The position numbers and the translations under genes were made by a program. 64,000 bases of DNA from Bernardetia sp. GTDB lineage: Bacteria > Bacteroidota > Bacteroidia > Cytophagales > Bernardetiaceae. Positions 36,466-45,600 of this stretch are shown piece by piece. Position 1 is the stretch's first letter. Each line of letters starts with the position of its first letter. Where the stretch lies: NCBI GenBank assembly GCA_020630575.1, contig JAHDBD010000013.1, forward strand, positions 93,207 to 157,206, in the 5' to 3' direction. The notes below the pieces were generated by a model. It was not told where the DNA came from. It saw nothing but the letters and a program-made list of their open reading frames with translations, and ran no database searches.

Positions 36466-37095
36466 TTATAACTCTTCCACCTTTTCCAAAATATCTGAAA
36501 TTTCGTCAAAGTCTGTATAGCCACCCATTCCAATTTCTATTTCAGTTTGTCCTTTGAAAGCAATTCCTTTTAATTGTGTTTGAGAAAGTAAACCTGTTAC
36601 ATTCTCACTTGTTATTCCAAAACCTAAAATAATCGGATGTTCTTTAGATAATTTTTGGAGAACTTGAATTTCTCTTTCAGATAAACTTTCTTTATTAGAT
36701 TCTATTAAAAAATAATCTACCTCAATACTTTCTAAATTCAAACTTTCTAGTTCTTCCAAATTGGTAGAAAATATAATAGGAAAATTATAGTTTTTTGATT
36801 TTAATTCTGAAAAAATAGATTTTTGAGAAATCTGTACAAAATCAATCTTATAGTCTGTATTTGAAAGAATTTTATGAGCTTCTTCACTGATTGTATCACC
36901 TTCTAGTTCTATCACAATTTTACAACCTGTTATCCAACCCGAAATCTGCACAAAATCTTGTTCAGAAACGTAGTTTTTACTAGTTGGATTTAATGAAAAG
37001 CCAATCATCATATCTAAAACTGTTCCCATTCCTGCACCGAAACGAGCATCATGAAGATTTGTAATACTACTTAATTTTATAATTGGAGAAGACAT
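36466..37095 (-). CDS. TrpF-like TIM-barrel protein lacking the catalytic cysteine
   Basis: A 209-residue protein with the outline of phosphoribosylanthranilate isomerase: KLSSITNLHDARF near the N-terminus, IGFSLNPTSKNYVS, and a C-terminal GFGITSENVTGLL with GIAFKGQTEIEIGMGGY. In TrpF the first strand reads K-x-C-G and carries the catalytic Cys; here the place is filled by Ser (KLSS). The catalytic Asp of the central strand also appears replaced (DYFLIES). It is therefore probably not a tryptophan enzyme. Similar proteins are common in Bacteroidota and usually annotated as isomerase by homology. Confidence 0.75.
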   Translation of the reverse strand: MSSPIIKLSSITNLHDARFGAGMGTVLDMMIGFSLNPTSKNYVSEQDFVQISGWITGCKIVIELEGDTISEEAHKILSNTDYKIDFVQISQKSIFSELKSKNYNFPIIFSTNLEELESLNLESIEVDYFLIESNKESLSEREIQVLQKLSKEHPIILGFGITSENVTGLLSQTQLKGIAFKGQTEIEIGMGGYTDFDEISDILEKVEEL

Positions 37096-37126
37096 AAAGA
37101 AGAAATATAGAATTTATGAAATAAAA

Positions 37127-37160
37127 AAAACCTCTTTTCAAAAATTAGAAAAGAGGTTTT
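37127..37160 (-). terminator. Terminator of tRNA-Leu
   Basis: AAAACCTCTTTTC paired with GAAAAGAGGTTTT; on the minus strand eight T follow. Confidence 0.85.
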
Positions 37161-37169
37161 CAATAAATG

Positions 37170-37251
37170 TACCCAGAGCCGGGGTCGAACCGGCACGGAT
37201 TGCTCCACTGGTGTTTGAGACCAGCGCGTCTACCAATTCCGCCATCTGGGC
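37170..37251 (-). tRNA. tRNA-Leu (CAA)
   Basis: Acceptor GCCCAGA/TCTGGGT with one G-U pair at the top and discriminator A, anticodon stem CTGGT/ACCAG around CTCAAAC (anticodon CAA), a long variable arm and a standard T-arm GCCGG/CCGGC. CCA is not encoded. Confidence 0.96.
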
Positions 37252-37289
37252 AAGATTTTAAAGGTTGGTAGTTACTCGTTTTGAGAGTA

Positions 37290-37319
37290 CAAATGTACAA
37301 CTTATTTTTTATAGTGCAA
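37290..37319 (-). promoter_or_regulatory. Promoter of tRNA-Leu
   Basis: The minus strand has TTG at 37319-37317, exactly 19 bases, then TACATTTG at 37297-37290. Confidence 0.7.
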
Positions 37320-37352
37320 GCATTTTTTCAGAAAAATGAAATAATTTTTATC

Positions 37353-37994
37353 TTAATCAATGTCATTGTTCTTGCTATCTCCTGATTTTACCATATTTTG
37401 GTCTTCTGCTGACAAAACGCTTTCTATCTGAACACGAACGCCATCTTTATAAGAAACAATCCATGCATCATTTACACCCATCTCACGCAAATACTTTTTA
37501 AATAAGTCAGCTTCCCAATAATCTCTAAAAGCTGCAATGGTATATTTTTTCACTCCGTCTTCATCTTCTTCAGCATGAAAACGCCTGTGTCCGACAAATT
37601 TCATTAAATCTTTGTTTCTAAATGCTCCTACTTGTACTCTATAAACTGTTCCTTTAGAATAATCATCTTTTCCATCCGAAGAAGAAGCATCAGCATTTTC
37701 TGTTTCTGACTTTGCTGCTTGTTGTGCATCTGCTAAAGCTTGTTGCAAACTATCAATCATTCGTTCTTTTTCTATCAAAGTTTGGCTTGTCGAAACAACC
37801 TGTTTTTCCAATTTACTATTCTCTTCAATAGCTGTTTCGTAGCCCTCTACTTTTTTCTTAAAGTCTTCTACAGACATGGATTTTTGTTTTTTCTTCCAAA
37901 CTTTTTGTTGTTCTTTACTCATTTTTTGAGCAAAAACAGAATGCGTAGAAAGCAGAAAAATAAAACAAAGACTTGCTAAAATAAAACGAAACAT
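37353..37994 (-). CDS. SPOR-domain-containing exported protein
   Basis: A 213-residue protein: signal peptide (about 1-22), a helical Lys/Glu-rich region (about 23-105) and a SPOR-like C-terminal domain (about 112-193) starting YRVQVGAFRNKDLM and continuing YTIAAFRDYWEADLFKKYLREMG. SPOR domains bind denuded peptidoglycan glycans, so the protein likely acts at the cell envelope, perhaps at septa. The last 20 residues are acidic and disordered. It stands alone. Confidence 0.85.
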   Translation of the reverse strand: MFRFILASLCFIFLLSTHSVFAQKMSKEQQKVWKKKQKSMSVEDFKKKVEGYETAIEENSKLEKQVVSTSQTLIEKERMIDSLQQALADAQQAAKSETENADASSSDGKDDYSKGTVYRVQVGAFRNKDLMKFVGHRRFHAEEDEDGVKKYTIAAFRDYWEADLFKKYLREMGVNDAWIVSYKDGVRVQIESVLSAEDQNMVKSGDSKNNDID

Positions 37995-38487
37995 AACTTT
38001 ATATTTTTTTTATAAACGGTAAATATTGATGTTTTCACTTCTAGTGTAAGAAACAGTAAAAGTGAAATTTGATAGTTTTGGAAGAATTTTGATAAGTTTA
38101 TTTCAACAAATAAGGCAAATTCTAATCCTAAAAATTATATTTTTATTGACCAATTGATTTTCTTCGATAACTCACTCTTAAAGCATAGTTAAGTATTCTA
38201 TTTTTATAGACTAATATTTTTTTTGAATTTGCTTTATTTTTTAGCAAAATTTTATAGTAAAAAATATATCTGCTTTGTGTTCTGCTCCTTCCTATCCAAA
38301 AGAAGAGTTTTTAGTAAACTTTCTATATTATTTTTTATCCTGCCATTACTTAGGAATAAGAATTAAATAAACCTCTATTACTTATTTTTCTAAAAAAATT
38401 AGTTTTTCCAAAAAAAAGAAGTACATTTGTATCGCACACGACTTAATCGTATTAAATAAAATCTTAAACGACTTAAAAATTCATAAA
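37995..38487. other. Intergenic region between divergent SPOR and DoxX genes
   Basis: 493 bases, A+T-rich, no gene found. The promoter and direct repeats of the DoxX operon lie at its right end. I see no other structured element. Confidence 0.5.
38422..38476 (+). promoter_or_regulatory. Promoter with two direct repeats, candidate regulator site
   Basis: TACATTTG at 38422-38429 matches the -7 box. The nine-base word ACGACTTAA occurs twice downstream, at 38438-38446 and 38468-38476, 30 bases (nearly three helical turns) apart. The placement just after the likely transcription start suits repression, for example by the MarR-type protein of this operon. This is inference. Confidence 0.5.
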
Positions 38488-38913
38488 ATGAAAACATCAA
38501 CGTTACAAAATGTATTTAGAATCCTGTTAGCTCTCTTTATGATATATGCAGGTTTTAGCCATCTGACTTTTAATAGAATTGAGTTTCAAGCACAAGTTCC
38601 TGACTGGATACCTTTTTTTAGTAAAGACATGGTAGTCATTTTATCAGGAATTGTAGAAATGATTTTGGGTTTGGGACTGGCTTTTTGGAAGTCTAAACGA
38701 ACTGAATTTGGCTGGGCATTGGCAATATTTTATATATTGATTTTCCCTGGTAATATTTCACAGTATCTTGAAGGAAGAGATGCCTTTGGAGCATTAAATT
38801 CGGATAGAGCTAGATTAATAAGATTATTTTTTCAACCTGTTCTGATTGCTTGGGCATTGTGGTCTAGTGGAGCATGGCAGGCTTGGAGAGCAAAGCAAAA
38901 AAAGAATGACTAA
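38488..38913 (+). CDS. DoxX family membrane protein
   Basis: A 141-residue protein with four helices (about 8-26, 46-66, 74-92, 110-128), matching the size and shape of DoxX-like proteins. The first helix region FRILLALFMIYAGFSHL is typical. DoxX proteins take part in thiol or redox defence in some bacteria. Its stop codon overlaps the next gene's ATG (TAATG), so translation is coupled with the regulator downstream. Confidence 0.82.
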   Translation: MKTSTLQNVFRILLALFMIYAGFSHLTFNRIEFQAQVPDWIPFFSKDMVVILSGIVEMILGLGLAFWKSKRTEFGWALAIFYILIFPGNISQYLEGRDAFGALNSDRARLIRLFFQPVLIAWALWSSGAWQAWRAKQKKND

Positions 38914-39362
38914 TGGAAGAATCAAAATTAAAACTGAGCAATCAAATTTGTTTTCCTCTTTACTCAGTTTCTCGTCTTATCACAAAGGCTTATAAGCCTT
39001 TTTTGGATAAAATGGGAATTACTTACCCTCAATATTTAGTATTGATGGTACTTTGGGAAAAAGATGAGATTACAGTAAATCAAATTACTGAAAAGTTACT
39101 TCTCAATACAAATACACTTTCGCCTATGCTCAAACGTATGGAGAAAATGGAAATTATTGAGCGTAATCGTTCAGAGGAAGATGAGCGAAGCGTCATTATA
39201 AAATTGACAGAAAAGGGAAAAGAACTAAAAAAGCAAGCTACCTGTGTTCCAGAACAGCTTGCACAAGTATTAGTGAATGAAAATGTCCATGTTTCAGATA
39301 TTATAAACCTAAAAGAGGTTCTGAATGAATGGATAAAAATACTTTCAGAAGACAAAGAATAA
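38913..39362 (+). CDS. MarR family regulator, OhrR-like
   Basis: Winged-helix redox sensor of 149 residues. The OhrR hallmark NQICFPLYS carries Cys13, the expected peroxidatic cysteine, with the tyrosines AY27 and TY38 that hydrogen-bond it. A second cysteine, Cys111, makes a two-Cys (Xanthomonas-type) mechanism possible. DEITVNQITEKLLLNTNTLS (51-70) spans the wing/recognition part. OhrR proteins repress genes for organic hydroperoxide defence and release DNA on oxidation. No ohr gene is next to it; instead it sits between a DoxX-like and a nitroreductase gene. Confidence 0.88.
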   Translation: MEESKLKLSNQICFPLYSVSRLITKAYKPFLDKMGITYPQYLVLMVLWEKDEITVNQITEKLLLNTNTLSPMLKRMEKMEIIERNRSEEDERSVIIKLTEKGKELKKQATCVPEQLAQVLVNENVHVSDIINLKEVLNEWIKILSEDKE

Positions 39363-39411
39363 TTTGTGCTAGAAAAAATTTATATACAAAACTCAATTTA
39401 AAACTACCAAA

Positions 39412-40044
39412 ATGGAATTATTAGATAGACTCAACTGGCGATATGCTGCTAAAGCAATGAATGGCGAAAAAGTACCACAAGCAAAAATCGATAACATCAT
39501 CGAAGCAATTTCGCTTGCGCCTACTTCAAGTGGATTACAGCCTTTTGAGGTATTTGTTATTACCAATCAAGAAATTAAAGATAAAATTAAACCTGTTGCT
39601 TGGAATCAATCTGTAGTTTCAGACTGTTCGCACTTGTTTGTTTTTGCTGCTTGGGATACATATACAGCCGATAGAATCAATAAAATGTTTGATTTGGTAA
39701 ATGAAGTTCGTGGATTTAAAAATGAAGGTTGGGAAAACTACCGTCAAATGTTATTGAGTAGCTATCCACAAAAAGATGCAGAAGAAAACTTTCAACATGC
39801 TGCCAGACAAGCCTATATTGCTTTTACAGAAGCTCTAACAGCTTGTGCTTTCGAAGAAGTAGACTGTACACCAATGGAAGGTTTTGATCCAAATGCAGTA
39901 GATGAGATTTTAGGATTGAGAGAAAAAGGTCTTAGAAGTTGTGTACTTCTTCCTGTTGGTTACAGAAAACCTGAAAATGACTGGTTGGTAAACTTGAAAA
40001 AAGTAAGAAAACCTAAAGAAGATCTGATTACATTAGTTGACTAA
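39412..40044 (+). CDS. Nitroreductase family NAD(P)H-dependent oxidoreductase
   Basis: FMN-binding flavoprotein of 210 residues with the family layout: the N-terminal RLNWRYAAKAMNG, the substrate-proximal APTSSGLQPFEVFVI (36-50) and the C-terminal GLREKGLRSCVLLPVGYRKPENDW, which binds FMN phosphate. It probably reduces quinones or nitro compounds. It follows the OhrR-like gene by 49 bases and shares its terminator, which suggests a three-gene oxidative or electrophile defence unit. Confidence 0.9.
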   Translation: MELLDRLNWRYAAKAMNGEKVPQAKIDNIIEAISLAPTSSGLQPFEVFVITNQEIKDKIKPVAWNQSVVSDCSHLFVFAAWDTYTADRINKMFDLVNEVRGFKNEGWENYRQMLLSSYPQKDAEENFQHAARQAYIAFTEALTACAFEEVDCTPMEGFDPNAVDEILGLREKGLRSCVLLPVGYRKPENDWLVNLKKVRKPKEDLITLVD

Positions 40045-40069
40045 TTTTTTCATCGTTTCATAGTATTTT

Positions 40070-40101
40070 AAAAGGTCGTAACATCTTGTTATGACCTTTT
40101 T
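40070..40101 (+). terminator. Terminator of the DoxX/OhrR/nitroreductase operon
   Basis: AAAAGGTC...TAACA paired with TGTTA...GACCTTTT, followed by T-run. Confidence 0.85.
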
Positions 40102-40149
40102 TGTGTTTAAATATTTGGTTTGTATTTTAGCTATTATTATGCTTAACTC

Positions 40150-40210
40150 TATGTGTCACACCCACAACGACAGGTTATAGCCAGTATTGGTATACCCACC
40201 GACAAGCATC
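40150..40210. repeat. Degenerate dispersed hairpin pair
   Basis: The wording CCCACAACGACAG and CCCACCGACAA recalls the GTTGGTG/GTCGGTG units at 6861 and 3984, but pairing is weak. Confidence 0.35.
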
Positions 40211-40281
40211 AATATTCAAAATTCGAATAAAATCAATAAGGTGCAAAAATTGTCAAATCACCTAAAAAAACAATCCAAATA

Positions 40282-40740
40282 ATGAAAATAATAAGAACTA
40301 ATTCTGAAAACAAAGATTTTATTGATTTAGTGAAACTCCTTGACGCTGATTTAGCTCAAAGAGATGGAGAAGACCATTCTTTTTATGCACAGTTTAATAA
40401 AATTGACACCATAAAACATGCTGTTGTTCTTTATGAAAATGACATTCCATTAGCCTGTGGAGCAATAAAAGAATTTGATACTGATTCAATGGAAATAAAA
40501 AGAATGTATACTTTATCTCAAAATCGTGGAAAAGGAATTGCTTCAAAAATTCTTTCAGAACTAGAAAAATGGGCAAAAGAATTATCTTATAAAAGATGTG
40601 TCTTAGAAACAGGACTCAAACAACCTGAAGCCATAGCACTTTATAAAAAAAATGGTTATGATGTAATTCCGAATTATGGACAATATATTGGGGTGGAAAA
40701 CAGCAAGTGTTTTGAAAAAGTTTTGGAAAAAAAATTCTAA
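40282..40740 (+). CDS. GNAT family N-acetyltransferase
   Basis: A 152-residue acetyltransferase. Motif A (NRGKGIASKI, 81-90) forms the acetyl-CoA pyrophosphate loop (Q/RxxGxG/A), and VLETGLKQPEAIALYKKNGY is the typical motif B. The acceptor substrate is not apparent. It stands alone after a repeat-bearing gap. Confidence 0.9.
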   Translation: MKIIRTNSENKDFIDLVKLLDADLAQRDGEDHSFYAQFNKIDTIKHAVVLYENDIPLACGAIKEFDTDSMEIKRMYTLSQNRGKGIASKILSELEKWAKELSYKRCVLETGLKQPEAIALYKKNGYDVIPNYGQYIGVENSKCFEKVLEKKF

Positions 40741-40864
40741 AATTAGGTTTAGCGCAAATAATTAGGATAAACATTCTGAATTATTTTATGTTTATTATAA
40801 ATAATAATTTATATTTCTCTAACTATCAAGTTTATATAAAAACTCAATAATTAACTTCCAAATC

Positions 40865-41545
40865 ATGAAAAATCTATTTTATTTCCTTCTCATTTTTTCA
40901 TTTGTTTCTTGTAATGGAAATTCAGAAACCAAAACGGATGAATCTTCTGATTTAGAGCAAAATTCTACTTCATCTGAAAATGAAACTGTTACAGAAAATA
41001 TATCCACTCAAACAAATCAAGAAATAACAGAATTGCAAACAGTTGAAGATATTAGAGCCGAATATCAAAGCATTATGTCTAAAATAACGGATGGCAAAAT
41101 GGATTCTACCTCTTTTGAATATAGTTGTTATGAAGAATTATCAGGTAAAGTCATTTATTTTTTAGAAAACGGACAACTACGAATGATAAAATATCATCAA
41201 GGTTGGGAGCATGGTGGATTCACAAAAGAATATTTTTTAAAAGATAACACACCCTTTTTTATATTTGATAATAACTTAGGATGGAGTTTTGATGGAACAA
41301 CAGTGAATGGAGAAAGTCAAACTAGAGATGAAATAACAGAAAAACGCTTTTATATTATTGATAATCAATTAATAAAATGTCTTGAAAAAAAATTTACAAT
41401 TCGTTCATCTGTTAAAAACAATCCTACTTCGGAAACAGTAGCCAATAAAGAAGTAAATTGTTCAGACCTTACAGAATTGATGAAAGATTATGAGTTGGTT
41501 TTGAAATATAAAAATCAAACAGCAAATATGGAGTGCCTAGAATAG
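40865..41545 (+). CDS. Lipoprotein of unknown function
   Basis: A 226-residue protein with a lipoprotein signal (lipobox FVSC, Cys16) and a Ser/Thr/Glu-rich linker to about residue 60. The folded part contains YEELSGKVIYFLENGQLRMIKY and a FIFDNNLGWSF segment, a beta-rich pattern. A second lipoprotein-sized protein with a similar opening phrase in the folded part (gene at 54260) suggests a paralogous pair. No named family recognised. Confidence 0.65.
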   Translation: MKNLFYFLLIFSFVSCNGNSETKTDESSDLEQNSTSSENETVTENISTQTNQEITELQTVEDIRAEYQSIMSKITDGKMDSTSFEYSCYEELSGKVIYFLENGQLRMIKYHQGWEHGGFTKEYFLKDNTPFFIFDNNLGWSFDGTTVNGESQTRDEITEKRFYIIDNQLIKCLEKKFTIRSSVKNNPTSETVANKEVNCSDLTELMKDYELVLKYKNQTANMECLE

Positions 41546-41580
41546 AACTCTTTATATAAAAAACTCCAAACTACTTTCAA

Positions 41581-41970
41581 ATGATTACAATTATTGCAAA
41601 ATGGACAGTGGTAGCTTTCGGAATATTTTTGATTTCAGTAGGGTTTTTAATGCTTTTTGCTCCAAAAATAGCTAGAGCAACTTTACGAAAAGCAGGAAGC
41701 ACTAATTTTATAAATTATGCTGAAATTACTATTCGCATGATTCCTGCAATAGCAATGATTTTGTATGCAGATTTTTGTCGTTATCCAGAGTTTTTTAAGC
41801 TATTAGGTTGGTTTATGCTCGGAACTTCTGTTGTACTTTATTTTGTACCACGAAAATACCATCACAATTATGCAACTCAAGCAGCCAATATTTTGAAACC
41901 TCTTTATATTCGTTTGTTGTTTCCTTTTTCTATGATGTTTGGAGGATTTGTTTTGTATTGTGTTTTTTGA
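41581..41970 (+). CDS. Small membrane protein of unknown function
   Basis: A 129-residue protein with four hydrophobic stretches (about 5-26, 46-62, 72-90, 107-128). The first is followed by APKIARATLRKAGS. No family recognised. It starts 35 bases after the lipoprotein gene and 12 bases before the next, so the three may be one transcript. Confidence 0.6.
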   Translation: MITIIAKWTVVAFGIFLISVGFLMLFAPKIARATLRKAGSTNFINYAEITIRMIPAIAMILYADFCRYPEFFKLLGWFMLGTSVVLYFVPRKYHHNYATQAANILKPLYIRLLFPFSMMFGGFVLYCVF

Positions 41971-41982
41971 AAAAATTAAACT

Positions 41983-42438
41983 ATGAAAATTAAAATTGAA
42001 GACTCAGTAGATATTTTAACTCAAATAGTTGAAAATAAAATGGCTTCTGAAGCAAATTCATTAATAGAATCTGCTCTTGATGCTATGGTAGAGTTTAAAT
42101 CTAATTACGAGATAATAAACTGTTCGGATGATCCTGACGATGATGCTGATGAGTTATTAGCAGAATATGGAATATATAGTTGGAATGAAGAAGAAGAAAA
42201 ATTTGAATTTGATATTGTTAGACAAATTTTGCTAGAAAATGATGATGAGTTTTATCAACTTAGAATCAAATTAAGTTATGACAAAACTATTTTTTTAGAA
42301 ACTGATGAAGATGGTTTTTGGAGTATGGATTATACAGATATTCAAGAGTGGGAACAAGAGATAAAAAATACCCAAGCCTATCAAATAGCCAAACAATCAG
42401 ATTCAATAAAGTACGAAATTAGTTTAGATATGACCTAA
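41983..42438 (+). CDS. Acidic cytoplasmic protein of unknown function
   Basis: A 151-residue protein with strong negative charge (ISYEN-like Asp/Glu-rich segment DDPDDDADELLAEYG near 48-62). No signal peptide or membrane helix. I see no known domain. It follows the small membrane protein with a 12-base gap. Confidence 0.6.
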   Translation: MKIKIEDSVDILTQIVENKMASEANSLIESALDAMVEFKSNYEIINCSDDPDDDADELLAEYGIYSWNEEEEKFEFDIVRQILLENDDEFYQLRIKLSYDKTIFLETDEDGFWSMDYTDIQEWEQEIKNTQAYQIAKQSDSIKYEISLDMT

Positions 42439-42469
42439 AAATAGTTATATAATTAAAAGATACAATCTA

Positions 42470-42673
42470 ATTACTGTTTTTGATAAAAGAATTTGGTAAA
42501 AACCAACCGATTAAAAATTCCATTTCGTCGAAAGGCAAGCTATTTTAATCTTATTCTGACTATAAAAGGCTTTATGTTTGCTATTTTGATTAAATTAGTA
42601 GTAAATTATAGCTAGAAATTATATAGCGAAACGAATAGATTGTTATAATAGCCTTTTCCATAAAAACAGTAAT
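42470..42673. other. Leader region before the hybrid kinase with a distant inverted repeat
   Basis: ATTACTGTTTTT (42470-42481) and AAAAACAGTAAT (42662-42673) are exact reverse complements 180 bases apart, the second ending 4 bases before the kinase ATG. Chance is not excluded in such A+T-rich DNA. Confidence 0.3.
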
Positions 42674-42677
42674 CCGA

Positions 42678-45600
42678 ATGTTTGAGCGTTTAACCACGAA
42701 ACTGATTGGAGGTTTCTCCCTTATCCTTATTTTATCTATTGCAGTCAATGTGTTTGCAATTATCAAACTCTCACAGGTACAAAATGTAGCCCTTGAGATT
42801 AGTGAAAATTGGATGCCGAGTATCTATGAGATATCGACCATTAGTGCCAATACTTCTGACCACATGATCCGTCAGCAGCAACATATTTTTGCCCTTTCAG
42901 AAATTGAAATGTCAGAATATGAAGGGTTGATGCGATTAGATAAAGAAAATATTACTCGTAGTGAAAAAAACTACAAAAAACTGCTTCAAGAAAGAGAAGA
43001 TATTCTAACTAATAGAATTGCAGACCAAAAAGAAGAAGATGATCCAGATTTGAAAGATTTAAGACAGAATGCAAATAATTTCAAACTCTTTCAAGATGAT
43101 TATAAAAAATATTTAGAAGAAAGTGAAAAAATAAAACAATTATCAAGATATAATAACAAAGAAGAAGCAAAAGAAAAACTACGTGAGCGTTCATTTTTAG
43201 CTTTCGAATCAAGTAATCAAACACTCAATCAAATCATCTTTGATAACTTCGAAAATGCAAGAGAAGCAGCCAAACGAAGTGAAGAAATTTATACAGACTC
43301 TAGTCGTTTGATTATTGGCTTTACCCTAATTTCAATTATTGTAAGTATTTTGGTAGCCTTATTTATTGTCAGAAATACTCGTAAACAAATTGGTGGAGAG
43401 CCTTCTGATATTGCAGAAGTAGCTCGTAGAGTTTCGGCAGGAGATTTAACAATGAAGTTTACAAATACAGAGTCAGAAGACAGTATTTATTCTTCTGTAA
43501 AAAAAGTAGTAGAAAATTTAAGAGAAGTTTCCAATATTACCAACAACATTGCAAAAGGAGATTTATCAAGACAAATTGAAGTAAAAAGCTCAAGCGACCT
43601 TTTAGCTATTTCAATTAATCAAATGATTGAGAATTTTAAAAATATTATCAATCAGGCACAAGTTATTGCAAAAGGAGATTATACTGTAAATGTAAAAGAA
43701 AGAGGCGAAGAGGACGAACTTAGTGCAGCCCTACAAAGAATGACTGAAAGTTTGAGAACAAACAAAATTGAAACTTTCGAACAAAACTGGATTAAAGATG
43801 GTATCAATCAACTTGCTCAACAACTTTCTGGAAATCTTCTTTCATTGGAACTTAGTCGAAAAGCAATCAATTTTATTTCTCGTTATACCGAATCGGCTCA
43901 AGGTGTGATGTATTTGGTGGATAGTTATTCTTCTAAATTAAAACTAAATGCTTCGTATGCCTTTACAGAGCGTTCTGGTCTTTCAAATGAATACAAGATT
44001 GGAGAAGGTTTGGTTGGACAAGTAGGTTTAGAGCGTAGTCCGATTTTGCTAAAAAATATCAGAAGACAAGACATGTCGCTCACAACAGGAACAGTAGAAG
44101 AGCCACCAACTCATGTTTATGCTTTTCCTCTTGTTTTTGAATACGAACTGTATGGAGTTATCGAATTGGCTTCTTTTGAACCTTTCACACAACTCAAACA
44201 AGAATTTTTACAACAGGCTGCCAACACCATCGTAACTTATATTTATTCTGTTCTTCAAACTGACAGAATCAAAGGACTTTTAGCCACTTCAGAAGAAGCT
44301 ACAAGAAGTGCACAAGCAAGAGCGCAAGAGATTGAGCAAGCCAATGAAAGATTAGAAGTTCAACAAGGAGAATTGCAAGAAAAATCAGAAGAGTTGCGTC
44401 GTAGAAATGAAAGTCTGATTTCAGCGAAAGAAGAGCTAGACAGAAGAGCCGAACAATTAGAATTATCAAACAAATACAAATCAGAATTTTTGGCAAATAT
44501 GTCGCATGAACTTCGAACACCACTCAATTCTATTATCATGCTTTCTAAAATGCTTTCTAAAAATGAAAAGGATACATTAGTAGAAAAAGATGTCAAAAAA
44601 GCTAAGATTATCTATAAATCAGGTGGAGAGCTTTTAAGATTAATCAATGATATTCTTGACCTTTCTAAAATTGAAGCAGGAAAAATGGTTATCAATCCTG
44701 TAGAGTTTGCCAACAAAGAAATTGTTACAGATATGAATGATTTGTTTCAAGGAATTGCTCAAGAAAAAGGGATTCAATTTCTTACAGAAGACAAAACCAA
44801 GTCATATATATATAGTGATAAGGAAAGACTCGCTCAGATTTTACGAAACTTCTTATCAAATGCCTTTAAATTTACAAAAAAAGGAGAAGTCAAATTGTCA
44901 ATTGCTGAACATGATGAAGACCATTACAGATACAGCATTACAGATACAGGAATTGGAATTCCGAAAGACAAACAACAAATCATTTTTGAAGCCTTTAAAC
45001 AAGCCGACGGAACTACTTCAAGAGAATATGGTGGAACAGGATTAGGTCTCTCAATTGCTAGAGAGCTTACAAAGCTACTTCAAGGACAAATTGAGCTAGA
45101 TTCAGAAGCAGGAAAAGGAAGTACTTTTTCAATTATTTTACCAAAGCGATTAGATGAAGAACTAGCTGAAAAAGAAGACCGTGTAACAGTGGTAGTAAAA
45201 AATCTAGAAACGGGAAGAAACAAATCTTCTACTCAGAGATATTTGCCTAGAAAACTTATAAGAGAAGATGTTGAAGATGATAGAAATGATATTAACAAGA
45301 ACGATAATGTTATTCTCATTATTGAAGATGAAGTTCAGTTTGCTGAAAGTATGGCAGAAGTACTACATTCTCAAAATATAAAAGCCTTGATTGCTCAGAG
45401 TGGAGAAGAAGGAATTGATTTGGCAATGCAATACAAACCAAGTGGAATTATTTTAGACTTGGGCTTACCTGATATTGATGGAACAGATGTTTTGAAAAAA
45501 CTAAAATCCTATAAAGAGTTGCGTCATATTCCTATCGAAATTATTTCGGCTAGAGATAAAGATAATAATTTACTTTCTACAGGTGCATTTGGTTTCCTTC

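Noticed and set aside
36466..37095. Functional tryptophan gene trpF
   Set aside because: The catalytic Cys and Asp positions are substituted and no trp gene is adjacent.
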